This document shows, one piece after another, positions 15,523-24,250 of a stretch of 64,000 nt of DNA. The DNA is taken from assembly GCF_026339735.1 (NCBI RefSeq), contig NZ_JAPEQG010000001.1:4898001-4962000 (forward strand). The letters run 5' to 3'. Below the pieces are notes generated by a model. That model was not told the DNA's origin, did not search any database, and saw only the letters and a list, made by a program, of their open reading frames with translations. How positions within the stretch are numbered: the first letter of the stretch is position 1; each line of letters begins with the position of its first letter. The stretch comes from Streptomyces sp. NBC_01669. Its GTDB lineage: Bacteria > Actinomycetota > Actinomycetes > Streptomycetales > Streptomycetaceae. The position numbers and the translations under genes were made by a program.

Positions 15523-18474
15523 TCAGGCTTCGCCGCGCAACCGCTCTGCCTCCTCGATGAGCCAGGCCGGACGGACCATCTCGACATTGCCTCCGACGCC
15601 GTCGGCGGCCCGGGCCAGCGCGTCGGCGGCCGCCTGCGGATCCGGCACCGTCCGGGCGCGGGCCGCCTCGGCGAGCGCCTTCGCCGCGGCGGCTTCCGTG
15701 GCCCCGGCGAGCTGCAGGGAGGCGGCTGCTCGCTCGGCTGTCTCGGCGGCCTGTCCGTATCCGCCGTCGGTCCAGTGGGCCCACGCCATGTTGTAGAGGC
15801 AGACACCCTCGGTGCGCGGATTCTCCATCGCTGACGCCGCTTGGAGCGCAGCCTCCAGCGATGCCAGAGCTTCCTCCACCCGCCCCAGCGCGAGCATGGC
15901 CACGCCCTTGGCGTTCAGCGCGTAGTCCGTGGCTTCCTGGATGCCCACGTCCTGGTAGGCGCGCACGGCCCTGTCGCCCGCTGCGATGGTCTCCTCCCAA
16001 CGGCCCATGGTCAGCAGGGCGGTGAAGCGGGCGTTCCATGAACGGGCCTCGGTAAGCAGGTCCCCTGATGTCTGTGCGAGTTCGCGCAGCCGGTCGGCAC
16101 CGGCAAGGGCCGCCGCCCCGTCGCCCAGGGTGCTGTGGGCGAGGCTGAGGCTCAGGATGGCATGCACCTCGGCTTCGGCGTCGCTGTTCTCATGCGCCAG
16201 ATCGCCGGCCCGGGCCAGCGGGCCGATGGCGGCGTCGAGGCGTCCCAGCTGACGGTAGGCATCGCCCAGGCCGAACATGGCGTTCTGCAGCGCATGGCGG
16301 TCATCGAGGCGCTCGGCCAGGTCGGCCGCCTCGGTGAAGAGGTCCGCCGCGTGTGTCAACGGGCCGCCGCCCAACCGGACGTGCCCGAAGCTGATGAGAT
16401 GGGCGAGACGCGCCCGGTCGTCGGTCAACTGTTCCTCCAGTGTCAGGTGCATCGAGTTCGCCGTAAGCACCGAGCCGTGCCAGACCATCCATTCGCTGAT
16501 CGTGCCGAGGACCAGTGCGGCCTCGTTCATGTCCCCGGCGCGCACCCGGTGGTCGAATTCGCGTCGGTACGGCTGTATGTCGTCCAGACCGCGCCAGTCC
16601 TGGCGGGGCGGGGCGATACTCGCGTACCAGTCGGCCGCCCGCCGCTCCATGGACTGCCGTCCCAGAGCGCCGTCCCGTGGCATGGCGCCGTGCGCGAGGT
16701 CGGCGTCCATCGGGTGCAGTGCGAAGGTGCGGCTGGCCCGGTCCACCGACAGCATGCGCATCCGGAGCAGGTGGGACAGGACAGACATGACGTCGAGGCC
16801 GGGATCGAGGCCGCGCACGATCCACTCGATCGCCTCCCGCGGCACGGGCGTGCGCAGCACCGCGAGGACGTTCAACACCGTGCGGCCTTCAGGGCCGAGC
16901 CGCTGGTACCGGTCCTCGGCGAGGCCGGCGACCACGTTGCCGCGCAGGGTGAAGTCCTCCAGCACGTCCTGCAGCGTCGGCAGCATCAGCGTGTCGTCGG
17001 CCATGGCGCCCACCAACAGCTCCAGTGCGCGCGGAACCCCGTGGACACGGACCGCCGCCTGCAGCAGCTGATCGTCGGACAGCTGCGCCACGCCGAGGCT
17101 GCCGTCGTGGTCGAGTTCGCGCAGCAGCGCGACGGACTCGGTGGGCGGCAACCCGTCGGACAGCTCGACTTCCGCGGCGAAACGGCGCAACTCGGGTGCG
17201 AGCCGCAACGGTATCTGCGACGTGACCAGCAGCCGTGGCGTGGACCGTGCCCGGAAGAGGCAGTCGAGGAAGATCGCGAGTTCGTCGTCGTCGAGTCGGC
17301 CGTCGTCCTGAAGCCGGTCCTCGAGATTGTCCATCAGGATGATGAAGAGCTGGTCCCCCATCGCGGCGAACAGCTCACCGATCTTGTCCTGTACAGGGCG
17401 GTTCGTGGCCCAGATGTCCAGCAGACGCGTCTCGCGATCGGAGCCGAGCGCGCGGGCGCAGTCGAGGTAGAGGCGTTCCAGGGAGACACCGGAGGTGCGG
17501 GTGCTCAGATGGACGAGTCCCGACGGAAGCGGCGCCTGGGCGTGGCCCGGCCACTCGCCCTGCTCCAGCATCGCCATGACCTTGGCGGCGACCGCACTCT
17601 TGCCCATGCCCCGTCGGCCCGTGACGGTCACCATGCGGACGGCTGGATCCGCGAGGTGACGGCCGATCATCTCGCGTATCTCGGTGCGGTCCTTGAACAA
17701 CTCGAGCCCATGCGTGACGGGCAGCCCGATGACCTTCGCGCCCGCCTGCGGGGGCGGAGAATCCGAGACGGGCGGCTCGGCACCCACGTCAGGCAGCGCC
17801 TGCGGGTCGGTGATCACCAGCAGCTCGGCCAGCTCACTCCGACGTGGCTCACCGACCCGGCGCAGGGTGTGGTCGATGCGGGCTGCTGCCAGCCGGCCCA
17901 GCCCTTCCCACCGGTGGTGTTCGGCGACCACACCGACTATGCGGCTCCCGGCCCATACGGCGGCGCCCGACATCCCCGACCATGGCGACACCTTGGGGTC
18001 GGGGTCGGCAGCCGCCACCGGAACGGTGATCTCCAAGGTGCCGGTCCTCAGGTTGGACAGGGCCGCCACGGTCCCGTCCGCCTGGTGCAGTTCCCGGAAC
18101 TGCCGCCCATCGGGGCTGCGTCGCCGCTTCCACAGCGGGAATCCCGCTGCATGCACACCGATGACGGCATGACGGTCGTCGCCGATACGCCCGAACCGTG
18201 CGGGCGTGACGGGAGTGGCACCCGGCTGGGGCGCGAAGGTCAGCACAGCCACATCGGTGCCGGTGTCCGACCAGGCCACCACCGCGGTTGCGACCCACTG
18301 CCCCGGTCGGTCGGCGTCGAAACGCACCTGCACGTCTGCGGCCTCGGCCACCACATGGAACGCGGTCAGCACTGCCGTGTCGCCGACCCGGTACCCCGAC
18401 CCGCGCCGCCCGCTGCCGCCGGTGGTGGTGACGATGACCTCCGCGATGCGGTGCGGGTCCAGGCCGCCGCTCAC
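15523..18474 (-). CDS. Trypsin-like protease-STAND NTPase-TPR protein (predicted conflict/signalling NTPase)
   Basis: About 983 residues from GTG 18474, which has GGGGG eight bases upstream; GTG 18495 is the alternative. Residues 1-200 are a trypsin-like domain with the triad visible as His in LTAFHVVAEAA, Asp in SDTGTDVAVLTF and Ser in WSGMSGAAVW. Residues 260-600 are a STAND/NB-ARC NTPase: Walker A TGRRGMGKSAVAAKV, Walker B LFIILMDNLEDRL, an LLVTSQIPLRL sensor region and a winged-helix part. From about residue 620 there is a TPR array (FGLGDAYRQLGRLDAAIGPL, LNAKGVAMLALGRVEEALAS). This order matches predicted ATP-dependent conflict effectors in which TPRs sense, the NTPase oligomerises and the protease executes. 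The Trypco2 gene lies 10 bp upstream. The convergent PP2C gene is another candidate partner. Confidence 0.88.
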   Translation of the reverse strand: MSGGLDPHRIAEVIVTTTGGSGRRGSGYRVGDTAVLTAFHVVAEAADVQVRFDADRPGQWVATAVVAWSDTGTDVAVLTFAPQPGATPVTPARFGRIGDDRHAVIGVHAAGFPLWKRRRSPDGRQFRELHQADGTVAALSNLRTGTLEITVPVAAADPDPKVSPWSGMSGAAVWAGSRIVGVVAEHHRWEGLGRLAAARIDHTLRRVGEPRRSELAELLVITDPQALPDVGAEPPVSDSPPPQAGAKVIGLPVTHGLELFKDRTEIREMIGRHLADPAVRMVTVTGRRGMGKSAVAAKVMAMLEQGEWPGHAQAPLPSGLVHLSTRTSGVSLERLYLDCARALGSDRETRLLDIWATNRPVQDKIGELFAAMGDQLFIILMDNLEDRLQDDGRLDDDELAIFLDCLFRARSTPRLLVTSQIPLRLAPELRRFAAEVELSDGLPPTESVALLRELDHDGSLGVAQLSDDQLLQAAVRVHGVPRALELLVGAMADDTLMLPTLQDVLEDFTLRGNVVAGLAEDRYQRLGPEGRTVLNVLAVLRTPVPREAIEWIVRGLDPGLDVMSVLSHLLRMRMLSVDRASRTFALHPMDADLAHGAMPRDGALGRQSMERRAADWYASIAPPRQDWRGLDDIQPYRREFDHRVRAGDMNEAALVLGTISEWMVWHGSVLTANSMHLTLEEQLTDDRARLAHLISFGHVRLGGGPLTHAADLFTEAADLAERLDDRHALQNAMFGLGDAYRQLGRLDAAIGPLARAGDLAHENSDAEAEVHAILSLSLAHSTLGDGAAALAGADRLRELAQTSGDLLTEARSWNARFTALLTMGRWEETIAAGDRAVRAYQDVGIQEATDYALNAKGVAMLALGRVEEALASLEAALQAASAMENPRTEGVCLYNMAWAHWTDGGYGQAAETAERAAASLQLAGATEAAAAKALAEAARARTVPDPQAAADALARAADGVGGNVEMVRPAWLIEEAERLRGEA

Positions 18475-18484
18475 GGCCGCCCCC

Positions 18485-18796
18485 TCAGTCCTCACCGAGC
18501 AGCTCGTCCCCGGAGATCAACGCCATCTGGTCCGGCGTGTCCGTGCGCACCGGCTGCAACGTCAACGTGAGCTTCTGAGTGACCGTGGCGGACCGCTTCG
18601 CCGTCGCACTCGCGTCGAACACCCAGAACCTCACCTTCACCCCCGGCTCGTGGGTCCGTTCCACCCCCACCGTCAGCTCCAGCTCCACCCGCTCCGCCTT
18701 GAACCGCAGGTCGGCGTCCTCACCGGCTGACATCGCCCGGCTCAGCTCCTGGCGCAGTTGCGCAATCATGTCCGCCAACTCGACCGCATCATTCAC
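18485..18796 (-). CDS. Trypco2 domain protein (trypsin-co-occurring domain 2)
   Basis: This small protein (103 residues from GTG 18796; TTG 18811 is an alternative) has the Trypco2 pattern: an N-terminal helix VELADMIAQLRQELSRAM, then FKAERVELELTVGV, VKVRFWVFDASA and TVTQKLTLTLQPV strands. The family was defined by its constant linkage to trypsin-like proteases fused to STAND or related NTPases, and that gene follows 10 bp downstream. The two are almost certainly co-translated. It is thought to act as an adaptor or target of the protease, but no experimental role is known to me. It has no signal peptide or membrane helix, so the system appears cytoplasmic. Confidence 0.83.
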   Translation of the reverse strand: MNDAVELADMIAQLRQELSRAMSAGEDADLRFKAERVELELTVGVERTHEPGVKVRFWVFDASATAKRSATVTQKLTLTLQPVRTDTPDQMALISGDELLGED

Positions 18797-19216
18797 AAGC
18801 AGGACCCCCAACCGGCTCTTCTGACCAACTACCCACTGAGCTGGGCAACATCATCACGCATCAGCCCCCCGCCCCGTCCACCCCGACAGGCTCTCAGGGG
18901 CCTTCCGGTGCAGCATCCGTGCACAGAACCACGGTGCGGGAGCGGGCGACGCCGACCTGAGCTCACTCGGCCTGCGTATGCCGGAAGCCGCGGATCCGCA
19001 GCACCGGCCCGTTCGAGTCAGGTCAGCTGAGCTGACACCCGTTCAGGAGCCGGGCGGCGGAGAGACGCGCTGCCGTGACCGCTGCCGAGCGCGGTTCTGT
19101 ACCCGTTCCGGCCGCGGCGCCGGGTGCGCGTCCGGGAGACCCACGCGCAGCGGCCGGGGTGCCGCGCGCCACCGCGGAGGGAGACGGAAAGCTGCCCCGG
19201 GGACGGGGCGGCTGCG
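18797..19216. other. 420-bp intergenic region
   Basis: It holds the promoter region of the Trypco2-STAND operon (-) and the downstream region of glnK (-). No gene, RNA or strong hairpin was recognised. Confidence 0.45.
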
Positions 19217-19555
19217 CTACAGCGCGCCCGGGCCCCGCTCGCCCGTGCGGACCCGTACCACCGTGTCCACGGGCAGCGCCCATACCTTGCCGTCGCCGAT
19301 CTTGCCGGTCCGGGCGGCGCGGACCACCGCGTCGATGACCAGGTCCGCTTCCGCGTCCTCGACGACGACCTCCATGCGGACCTTGGGCACCAGATCGACC
19401 CGGTACTCGGCGCCCCGGTACACCTCGGTGTGGCCGCGCTGACGCCCGTAACCGCCGGCCTCCGTGACGGTCAGTCCGTGCACGCCGAGCTCCTGCAGAG
19501 CGGTCTTCACCTCGTCGAGGCGGTACGGCTTGACGATCGCGGTGATGAGCTTCAT
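19217..19555 (-). CDS. glnK: PII nitrogen-regulatory protein (GlnB/GlnK)
   Basis: The 112-residue protein carries both PII signatures: the T-loop GYGRQRGHTEVYRGAEYRVD with the modifiable Tyr (Y51 in actinobacterial numbering), and TGKIGDGKVWALPVD. PII trimers bind ATP, ADP and 2-oxoglutarate. Those encoded beside amtB dock on the transporter and block it when nitrogen is plentiful. Actinobacterial GlnK is adenylylated on the T-loop Tyr by GlnD. Here no glnD follows, unlike the classical Streptomyces amtB-glnK-glnD operon, so either the operon has been rearranged or this is a second copy. The gene lies 51 bp after amtB on the same strand. Confidence 0.95.
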   Translation of the reverse strand: MKLITAIVKPYRLDEVKTALQELGVHGLTVTEAGGYGRQRGHTEVYRGAEYRVDLVPKVRMEVVVEDAEADLVIDAVVRAARTGKIGDGKVWALPVDTVVRVRTGERGPGAL

Positions 19556-19606
19556 GGGGGCAGGGTTCCTGTCCTTGGGAAGAGGTGTCCAGTGCCCCTC
19601 ACGGCA

Positions 19607-20896
19607 CTACTGGTGGGCCGGGGTCTGCGAGGCGGCATGCCCCAGGACGCCGTGATCGTAGGCGCTTTCCGCGTGCACCGTCTGGTCCAGGCCCGTGAGC
19701 TCCTCCTCCGCGGAGGCCCGCACCCCCATCAGCTTGTCGATCGCCTTCCCGATCCCGTAGGTCACGAGGAACGTGTACGCGGCCACGGCAACCACGGCGA
19801 CGGCCTGCCGGGCGAGCTGACCCGGTCCGCCGTCGTAGAGGAGACCCTCCGTGCCGCCGGTCATCGTGGCCGTCGCGAACAGGCCGATGAGCAGCGTGCC
19901 GACGACGCCTCCGATGAAGTGCACGCCGACCACGTCCAGCGAGTCGTCGTAGCCGAACCGGAACTTCCACGCGACCGCGTACGAGCAGACGGTGCCCGCC
20001 GCGAGTCCGACCACGGCGCCGCCCAGGATGCTGACCGTGCCGCATGCGGGCGTGATCGCCACCAGGCCGGCGACCGCGCCCGACGCCGCGCCGAAGGTGG
20101 TCGGATGGCCGTCCCGCTTCTGCTCGACGAAGAGCCAGCCGAGCAGGCCGGTGGATCCGGCGACGAGGGTGTTGAGGAGCGAGGCCGCCGCCAGACCGTT
20201 GGCTCCGAGGGCCGAGCCGCCGTTGAAGCCGAGCCAGCCGAACCAGAGCAGGCCGGCGCCGAGCATCACCATCGGCAGGTTGTGCGGACGCATCGCGTCC
20301 TTCTTGAAGCCGATGCGCGGGCCCAGCACGAGGGCGAGTGCCAGGCCCGACGCTCCGCACGTGATCTCCACCACGAGGCCTCCGGCGAAGTCCAGGGCGC
20401 CGAGGGAGTGCGCGATCCAGCCGCCGGGGCCCCACACCCAGTGTGCGACGGGGACGTATACGAGCAGGGTCCACACCGGCACGAAGACCAGCCAGGCCGC
20501 GAACTTCATGCGGTCCGCGATCGCGCCGCTGATCAGTGCCGCCGTGATGATCGCGAAGGTGAGCTGGAACGTGGTGAACAGCAGGGTGGGGACGCTGCCG
20601 GTGAGGGTGCCGGGGCCGATGCCCGCCATGCCCGCATGGTGGAGGTTGCCGATGAGGCCGGCGAACCCGTCGTCGCCGAAGACCAGTGAATAGCCTGCGA
20701 CCAGCCAGACGACGGTGACCAGCGCGATGGACACGAAGCTCATCATCAGCATGTTGAGGACGCTCTTCGTGCGGACCATGCCGCCGTAGAACAGGGCCAG
20801 TCCGGGGGTCATCAGCAGGACGAGCGCGGTGGCGGCGAGCAGCCAGGCGGTGTCGCCTGTGTCGAGGCCTGCCGCGGCCAGGGTCACGGGGTTCAA
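19607..20896 (-). CDS. amtB: Ammonium transporter (Amt family)
   Basis: A TTG at 20896 preceded by GAGGAGG is the best start and gives 429 residues; no in-frame ATG lies close to the first helix. Eleven helices are predicted. Family motifs are DTAWLLAATALVLLMTPGLA, FYGGMVRTKSVLNM, the AmtB signature region DFAGGLVVEITCGASGLALA, and GYDDSLDVVGVHFIGGVVG, which includes the conserved pore His. The C-terminal tail (GLDQTVHAESAYDHGVLG) is the usual cytoplasmic hook. It imports ammonium and is the partner of the PII protein encoded just downstream. Candidate GlnR elements lie about 60-100 bp upstream of the start. Confidence 0.94.
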   Translation of the reverse strand: MNPVTLAAAGLDTGDTAWLLAATALVLLMTPGLALFYGGMVRTKSVLNMLMMSFVSIALVTVVWLVAGYSLVFGDDGFAGLIGNLHHAGMAGIGPGTLTGSVPTLLFTTFQLTFAIITAALISGAIADRMKFAAWLVFVPVWTLLVYVPVAHWVWGPGGWIAHSLGALDFAGGLVVEITCGASGLALALVLGPRIGFKKDAMRPHNLPMVMLGAGLLWFGWLGFNGGSALGANGLAAASLLNTLVAGSTGLLGWLFVEQKRDGHPTTFGAASGAVAGLVAITPACGTVSILGGAVVGLAAGTVCSYAVAWKFRFGYDDSLDVVGVHFIGGVVGTLLIGLFATATMTGGTEGLLYDGGPGQLARQAVAVVAVAAYTFLVTYGIGKAIDKLMGVRASAEEELTGLDQTVHAESAYDHGVLGHAASQTPAHQ

Positions 20897-20956
20897 GAGG
20901 GAGTCCCTCCTCGGGGCGGCGTGCGGGTCGGCCGACAGAGAGGGTGACCGGCGCGC

Positions 20957-20994
20957 GTTTCGTAATGAACACCCGCGCGTTTCCGGCGTATTTC
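20957..20994 (-). promoter_or_regulatory. Candidate GlnR-binding elements before amtB
   Basis: On the minus strand GAAAT, GAAAC and GAAAC occur at 20994-20990, 20983-20979 and 20961-20957. A GTGTT (20972-20968) fills the remaining 11-bp step. GlnR boxes are built of gTnAc and GaAAc half-sites with 6-bp spacers, which is an 11-bp period. Fit to the gTnAc half is weak, so this is a candidate only. Confidence 0.5.
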
Positions 20995-21175
20995 GTTGCG
21001 CGGGGGTGACCGAGTTCTCGCCGCGGCCGTGGCGGGGGCGGGGTCCTGCGACAACCGCCGCAGGACCCGCCACGCGGCTCGCGCCGTGTGTGCCGAGCCC
21101 GGGCGCGCTCCGGGGCGTACCCGGTGTGGGTTTCACCGTGGCAGCCGTCGTGATGCCGGAATGACAGGTGGCGGT

Positions 21176-22003
21176 TCACCTGGGAACGAAGGCGACCCGG
21201 AACATCTTGGGCCACCACTTGCCGGTGAGCAGGAACTGATCGGTTCCGGGAACAGCCGCAATACCGTTCAGGACGTTTGCGTGCCGCCTCTCGGCTGCGC
21301 TGAGCAGGGCCGGAACCCGGATGTCTCCGGTCACCCTGCCGGTGGTGGCGTCGATACGCACGATCCGGTCCTCGGGCCAGACGTTGGCGTACACGATGTC
21401 GCCGACGCATTCCAGCTCGTTCAGCTGCCCCACAGGCCGCGCATCGGCGGTGACGGTGATCTCCCCTGTCCTGAGGAGTGTTCGGGGGTCCCGGAAGGTG
21501 AGCCGGGCGGAGCCGTTGCTCGTCACCAGCCGCCCGCGCTGCCGCTGGTAGCAGACCCCCCAGCCTTCGTCCCGGTAGGGGACCCGGCGCAACTCGGCCA
21601 GCGTCCTTGCGTCCCGTTCGACCGCGATGCCGTTCTGCCAGGTGAGCTGCAACAGCGTCGGCCCCATGACGGTGATTCCTTCACCGAAGAGCGGCGGGGG
21701 CAACTCGGCGCGGGCCACAGGGGACTTGCCCGGCCGTCCCATCCGGGCCGAGGACTGTCCGGTCAGGCCCGTGCTCTCGTAGAGCATGCCCTCGGTCATC
21801 TCCAGGCCCTGGGTGAAGGCCTTCGGGTCGTGGGGCAGGATCTCGGCGACCTCGACGGTCAATTGCTCGATCCCTGCCGCCGCCCGCCCCTGCATGCCGG
21901 GGCGGCCGGGGTCCTCGGCTCCGCTGCCCGCCCCACACGAACGGACGAGCATGACACCGGCCAGGGCCGCGACCGCGAAGGGGGCGGCCAGCGCACGACG
22001 CAT
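21176..22003 (-). CDS. Glutaminyl-peptide cyclotransferase (plant/bacterial beta-propeller type)
   Basis: From ATG 22003 the protein has 275 residues and an N-terminal export signal (RRALAAPFAVAALAGVMLV) ending near a Cys (VRSCGAG), which could be an imperfect lipobox. The mature part has the DUF/PF05096 glutamine cyclotransferase features: PKAFTQGLEM, GMLYESTGL, LTWQNGIAVERD, QLNELECVGDIVYANVWPED and VLNGIAAVPGT, in five-bladed propeller order. The enzyme would cyclise N-terminal Gln of secreted peptides to pyroglutamate outside the cytoplasm. The gene stands alone between amtB and the CU044_5270 gene. Confidence 0.9.
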   Translation of the reverse strand: MRRALAAPFAVAALAGVMLVRSCGAGSGAEDPGRPGMQGRAAAGIEQLTVEVAEILPHDPKAFTQGLEMTEGMLYESTGLTGQSSARMGRPGKSPVARAELPPPLFGEGITVMGPTLLQLTWQNGIAVERDARTLAELRRVPYRDEGWGVCYQRQRGRLVTSNGSARLTFRDPRTLLRTGEITVTADARPVGQLNELECVGDIVYANVWPEDRIVRIDATTGRVTGDIRVPALLSAAERRHANVLNGIAAVPGTDQFLLTGKWWPKMFRVAFVPR

Positions 22004-22279
22004 GACCTCACCCTGGCACAGATGCCGACCGGAGCAGCTTTGCCCCGCCCGGCTCGGAGGCGTTTGCTCGCAGGGCGTTGTTGCCCCGGGGCCGGCGGCG
22101 CCCGGGACCGGGCCCGCTGGGGGACGAGGTCGCCGATCGGTGCAGTCCGTGCACGCACACGGGCCGGTGCCACCTGATTCCACGGTCGTGTCCCGGCCGG
22201 GACCGGCTTCCCGTCCCGCACCGCTGCCATCGGCCGCCTCCATCGCTTTTTGCGGCCTTCTCGGCTTCCTGAACGGATG

Positions 22280-22301
22280 GGGGCCGGTAGCTGCCGGCCC
22301 C
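22280..22301. terminator. GC hairpin after the sigma factor/CU044_5270 operon
   Basis: GGGGCCGG at 22280-22287 pairs perfectly with 22294-22301 around TAGCTG. It lies 45 bp after the CU044_5270 stop on the minus strand. The rest of 22004-22345 shows no gene. Confidence 0.65.
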
Positions 22302-22345
22302 GGTGGAACCGCGATCCGGGGCGGCCCATGTGCACGGCCGCCCCT

Positions 22346-23440
22346 CTATGCGGTCATCGGCACGGGAGTTTCGCCGGCACGGTCGACTGCGGCCTTGGTG
22401 AGGACCGCGGAGGTGCCGACAACTGTCCCGGCCGGGCCGGCGTCGCCGGCTTCGGTGAGGACCGTGCGTTCACCGAGGAATGCGTACGTGGTCCGGTCGA
22501 AGACCCACTGCGTCTGCTGCCCGTGCGCCGTACGGGCGACGGCAACGCCCTCGCGTCCCGTGGCGTCGGTGGCCGCATGGATCACCGTGACCCCGGGGAT
22601 CCTCGCGGCGGCCTTGTAGAGCGCGGCGCTGACCTGTGGTGGTGCCCAGGTCTCGGCCAGCAGTTCGCCGATCGCGGTGAATGCTCGCTGGTCCGGGTCC
22701 TGACCCTGTCCGCGGGTCTCGTCCCGGATCAGTTTCAGCAGGGCGTCAGGGTCGGTGGGCAGCGACGCGACGTACTGGTGGGTCGGGTTGCTGATCGACG
22801 GGCCCCTCTTGCCCGCGGTGCTCGGCCGGGGTGTCGCTCCTGGGCCGTCGAGGGTGTGGACCGGTGCGTCGGCGTCGAGCGGGGTGTCGGGCCCGCCCCC
22901 CTCGCGCAGCAGGCCGGGGCGGCTGCCGTCGGCGGGCGACCACACCTGCCGCGTGTGTACGGGAGCCATGGTCACGGGGCCTCCTCCGGCGCTCTGCGCG
23001 GCGTAGGCGACCTTGCTCTCGATGTACACGAACTGGTCGGCACGGACCGTCGGTTGCTTCCTTCCGGCGGCGGCGAGTGCGATGCGGTCGAGGAGCTGTG
23101 TCACCTCGGGTGCGCGGGGGGCGCCGCCACGCGTGACCGCGGTGGTGCCACGCCCGGGCTTGTCCGCGAGGTTCACGGCCACGACGCCGCAGACCGCCAC
23201 GGTGCAGGCGACGGCCGGCGCCAGGACCCGGACCAGGCGCCGGCGCGGGCGCGAGGCCCCGGTGGTGAGGACGCCGGGCGGTTCGGCGAGGGCGGCCTTG
23301 CGCAGCAGTGCTTCCTTCAACAGCAGTTCACGGTCGGGATCCAGGCCGGGGACCGGCGGCGGGGGCAGCAGGCCGGTGAGTCCGAGGCGTTCGGTGTCCT
23401 CGGACCGGTGATGCGTACGGCGCCGCGGGGAGGTGTTCAT
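22346..23440 (-). CDS. CU044_5270 family membrane protein (putative ECF-sigma partner)
   Basis: The 364-residue protein starts at ATG 23440, which overlaps the sigma-factor stop (ATGA). A cytoplasmic N-terminus of about 75 residues (Pro-rich PPPPVPGLDPDRELLLKEALL) precedes one membrane helix (VLAPAVACTVAVCGVVAVNLA). The extracytoplasmic domain has FVYIESKVAY, HTRQVWSPADG, YVASLPTDPDALLKLI and TQWVFDRTTYAFLGER. This is the actinobacterial CU044_5270 family, which regularly follows an ECF sigma-factor gene. The topology is that of an anti-sigma factor or coupled sensor, but no zinc-finger anti-sigma motif is visible, so the regulatory role is inferred from context. Confidence 0.86.
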   Translation of the reverse strand: MNTSPRRRTHHRSEDTERLGLTGLLPPPPVPGLDPDRELLLKEALLRKAALAEPPGVLTTGASRPRRRLVRVLAPAVACTVAVCGVVAVNLADKPGRGTTAVTRGGAPRAPEVTQLLDRIALAAAGRKQPTVRADQFVYIESKVAYAAQSAGGGPVTMAPVHTRQVWSPADGSRPGLLREGGGPDTPLDADAPVHTLDGPGATPRPSTAGKRGPSISNPTHQYVASLPTDPDALLKLIRDETRGQGQDPDQRAFTAIGELLAETWAPPQVSAALYKAAARIPGVTVIHAATDATGREGVAVARTAHGQQTQWVFDRTTYAFLGERTVLTEAGDAGPAGTVVGTSAVLTKAAVDRAGETPVPMTA

Positions 23441-24108
23441 CCGTGGTTCTCCTGGGTCAACGGCCGGGCCACGGGGATGCGGTCCGGTACTGGCTTGGCG
23501 GGGCTGGCGGAGTGGTCCCTGCTTTCCGCCGCGGCCGGCCGATCGGCTCCGGCGGGCGTGGTCTGCGAACGTGCGGCGCGGGCTTCGGCGCCGGCGAGCT
23601 CGCGCAGTCGGGTACGGGCGCGGGACAGGCGAGACCGGACGGTGCCGACCGGCACACCGAGTGCGTCGGCCGCGGCCGCGTAGTCCAGGCCGGCCCACAC
23701 CACGAGGGTGAAGACCTCTCGGTCGCGGCGCCGCAGGCGGGCGAGTGCGGTGTGCGCGGCGCGCAGTTGCTCGGCATCCGCGAGGTGCGTGACGAGATCG
23801 TCGACGAAGTCCGGAATCGAACCACGCTCCGGCACGCGGGCGAGCGCGATCTCGCGGCGTCGGCGTGCGCGTGTGTTGCGGCGCATGATGTTGGTGGCGA
23901 TTCCCAGCAGCCACGGGCGCAGACTGTCCCCGTCGGGGCGCAGCTTCTCCCGGCTGCGCCATGCTTCCAGGAAGGTCGCCGAGACGACGTCTTCGGCCTC
24001 CGCCCAGTTGCCCGTCACCCGCAGGGCATAGCGGTACAGCACCTGGGCGTGCTCGTCGTACAGCTCTCCCAAGGCGTCGCGGTCTCCGCGGCGGAAGCGA
24101 TTCCTCAT
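23437..24108 (-). CDS. ECF-family RNA polymerase sigma factor
   Basis: From ATG 24108 the protein has 223 residues. Region 2 is ALGELYDEHAQVLYRYALRVTGNWAEAEDVVSATF, broken here only for description into YDEHAQVLYRYALRV and AEDVVSATFLEAWRS. Region 4 contains REVFTLVVWAGLDYAAAADA and VPVGTVRSRLSRARTRL. A Pro/Ala-rich tail of about 40 residues follows. It should direct transcription of a small regulon together with its coupled membrane partner, whose ATG overlaps the sigma stop. A further upstream start is possible (a Val/Met-rich stretch before 24108), but region 2 begins immediately after the chosen Met. Confidence 0.9.
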   Translation of the reverse strand: MRNRFRRGDRDALGELYDEHAQVLYRYALRVTGNWAEAEDVVSATFLEAWRSREKLRPDGDSLRPWLLGIATNIMRRNTRARRRREIALARVPERGSIPDFVDDLVTHLADAEQLRAAHTALARLRRRDREVFTLVVWAGLDYAAAADALGVPVGTVRSRLSRARTRLRELAGAEARAARSQTTPAGADRPAAAESRDHSASPAKPVPDRIPVARPLTQENHG

Positions 24109-24250
24109 GAGTGATTCCACACTCTGCTCTGCCGCGTCCGTTGCGCCGGTTCCGGTGACGTGCGCCACACGTGCCGCCCTGGGCCGCGCCGTTGCACCCG
24201 GCGTGACGCAGCTCACGGGAACGCCGGCGCCCGGAAGCGCAGAGCAGATC

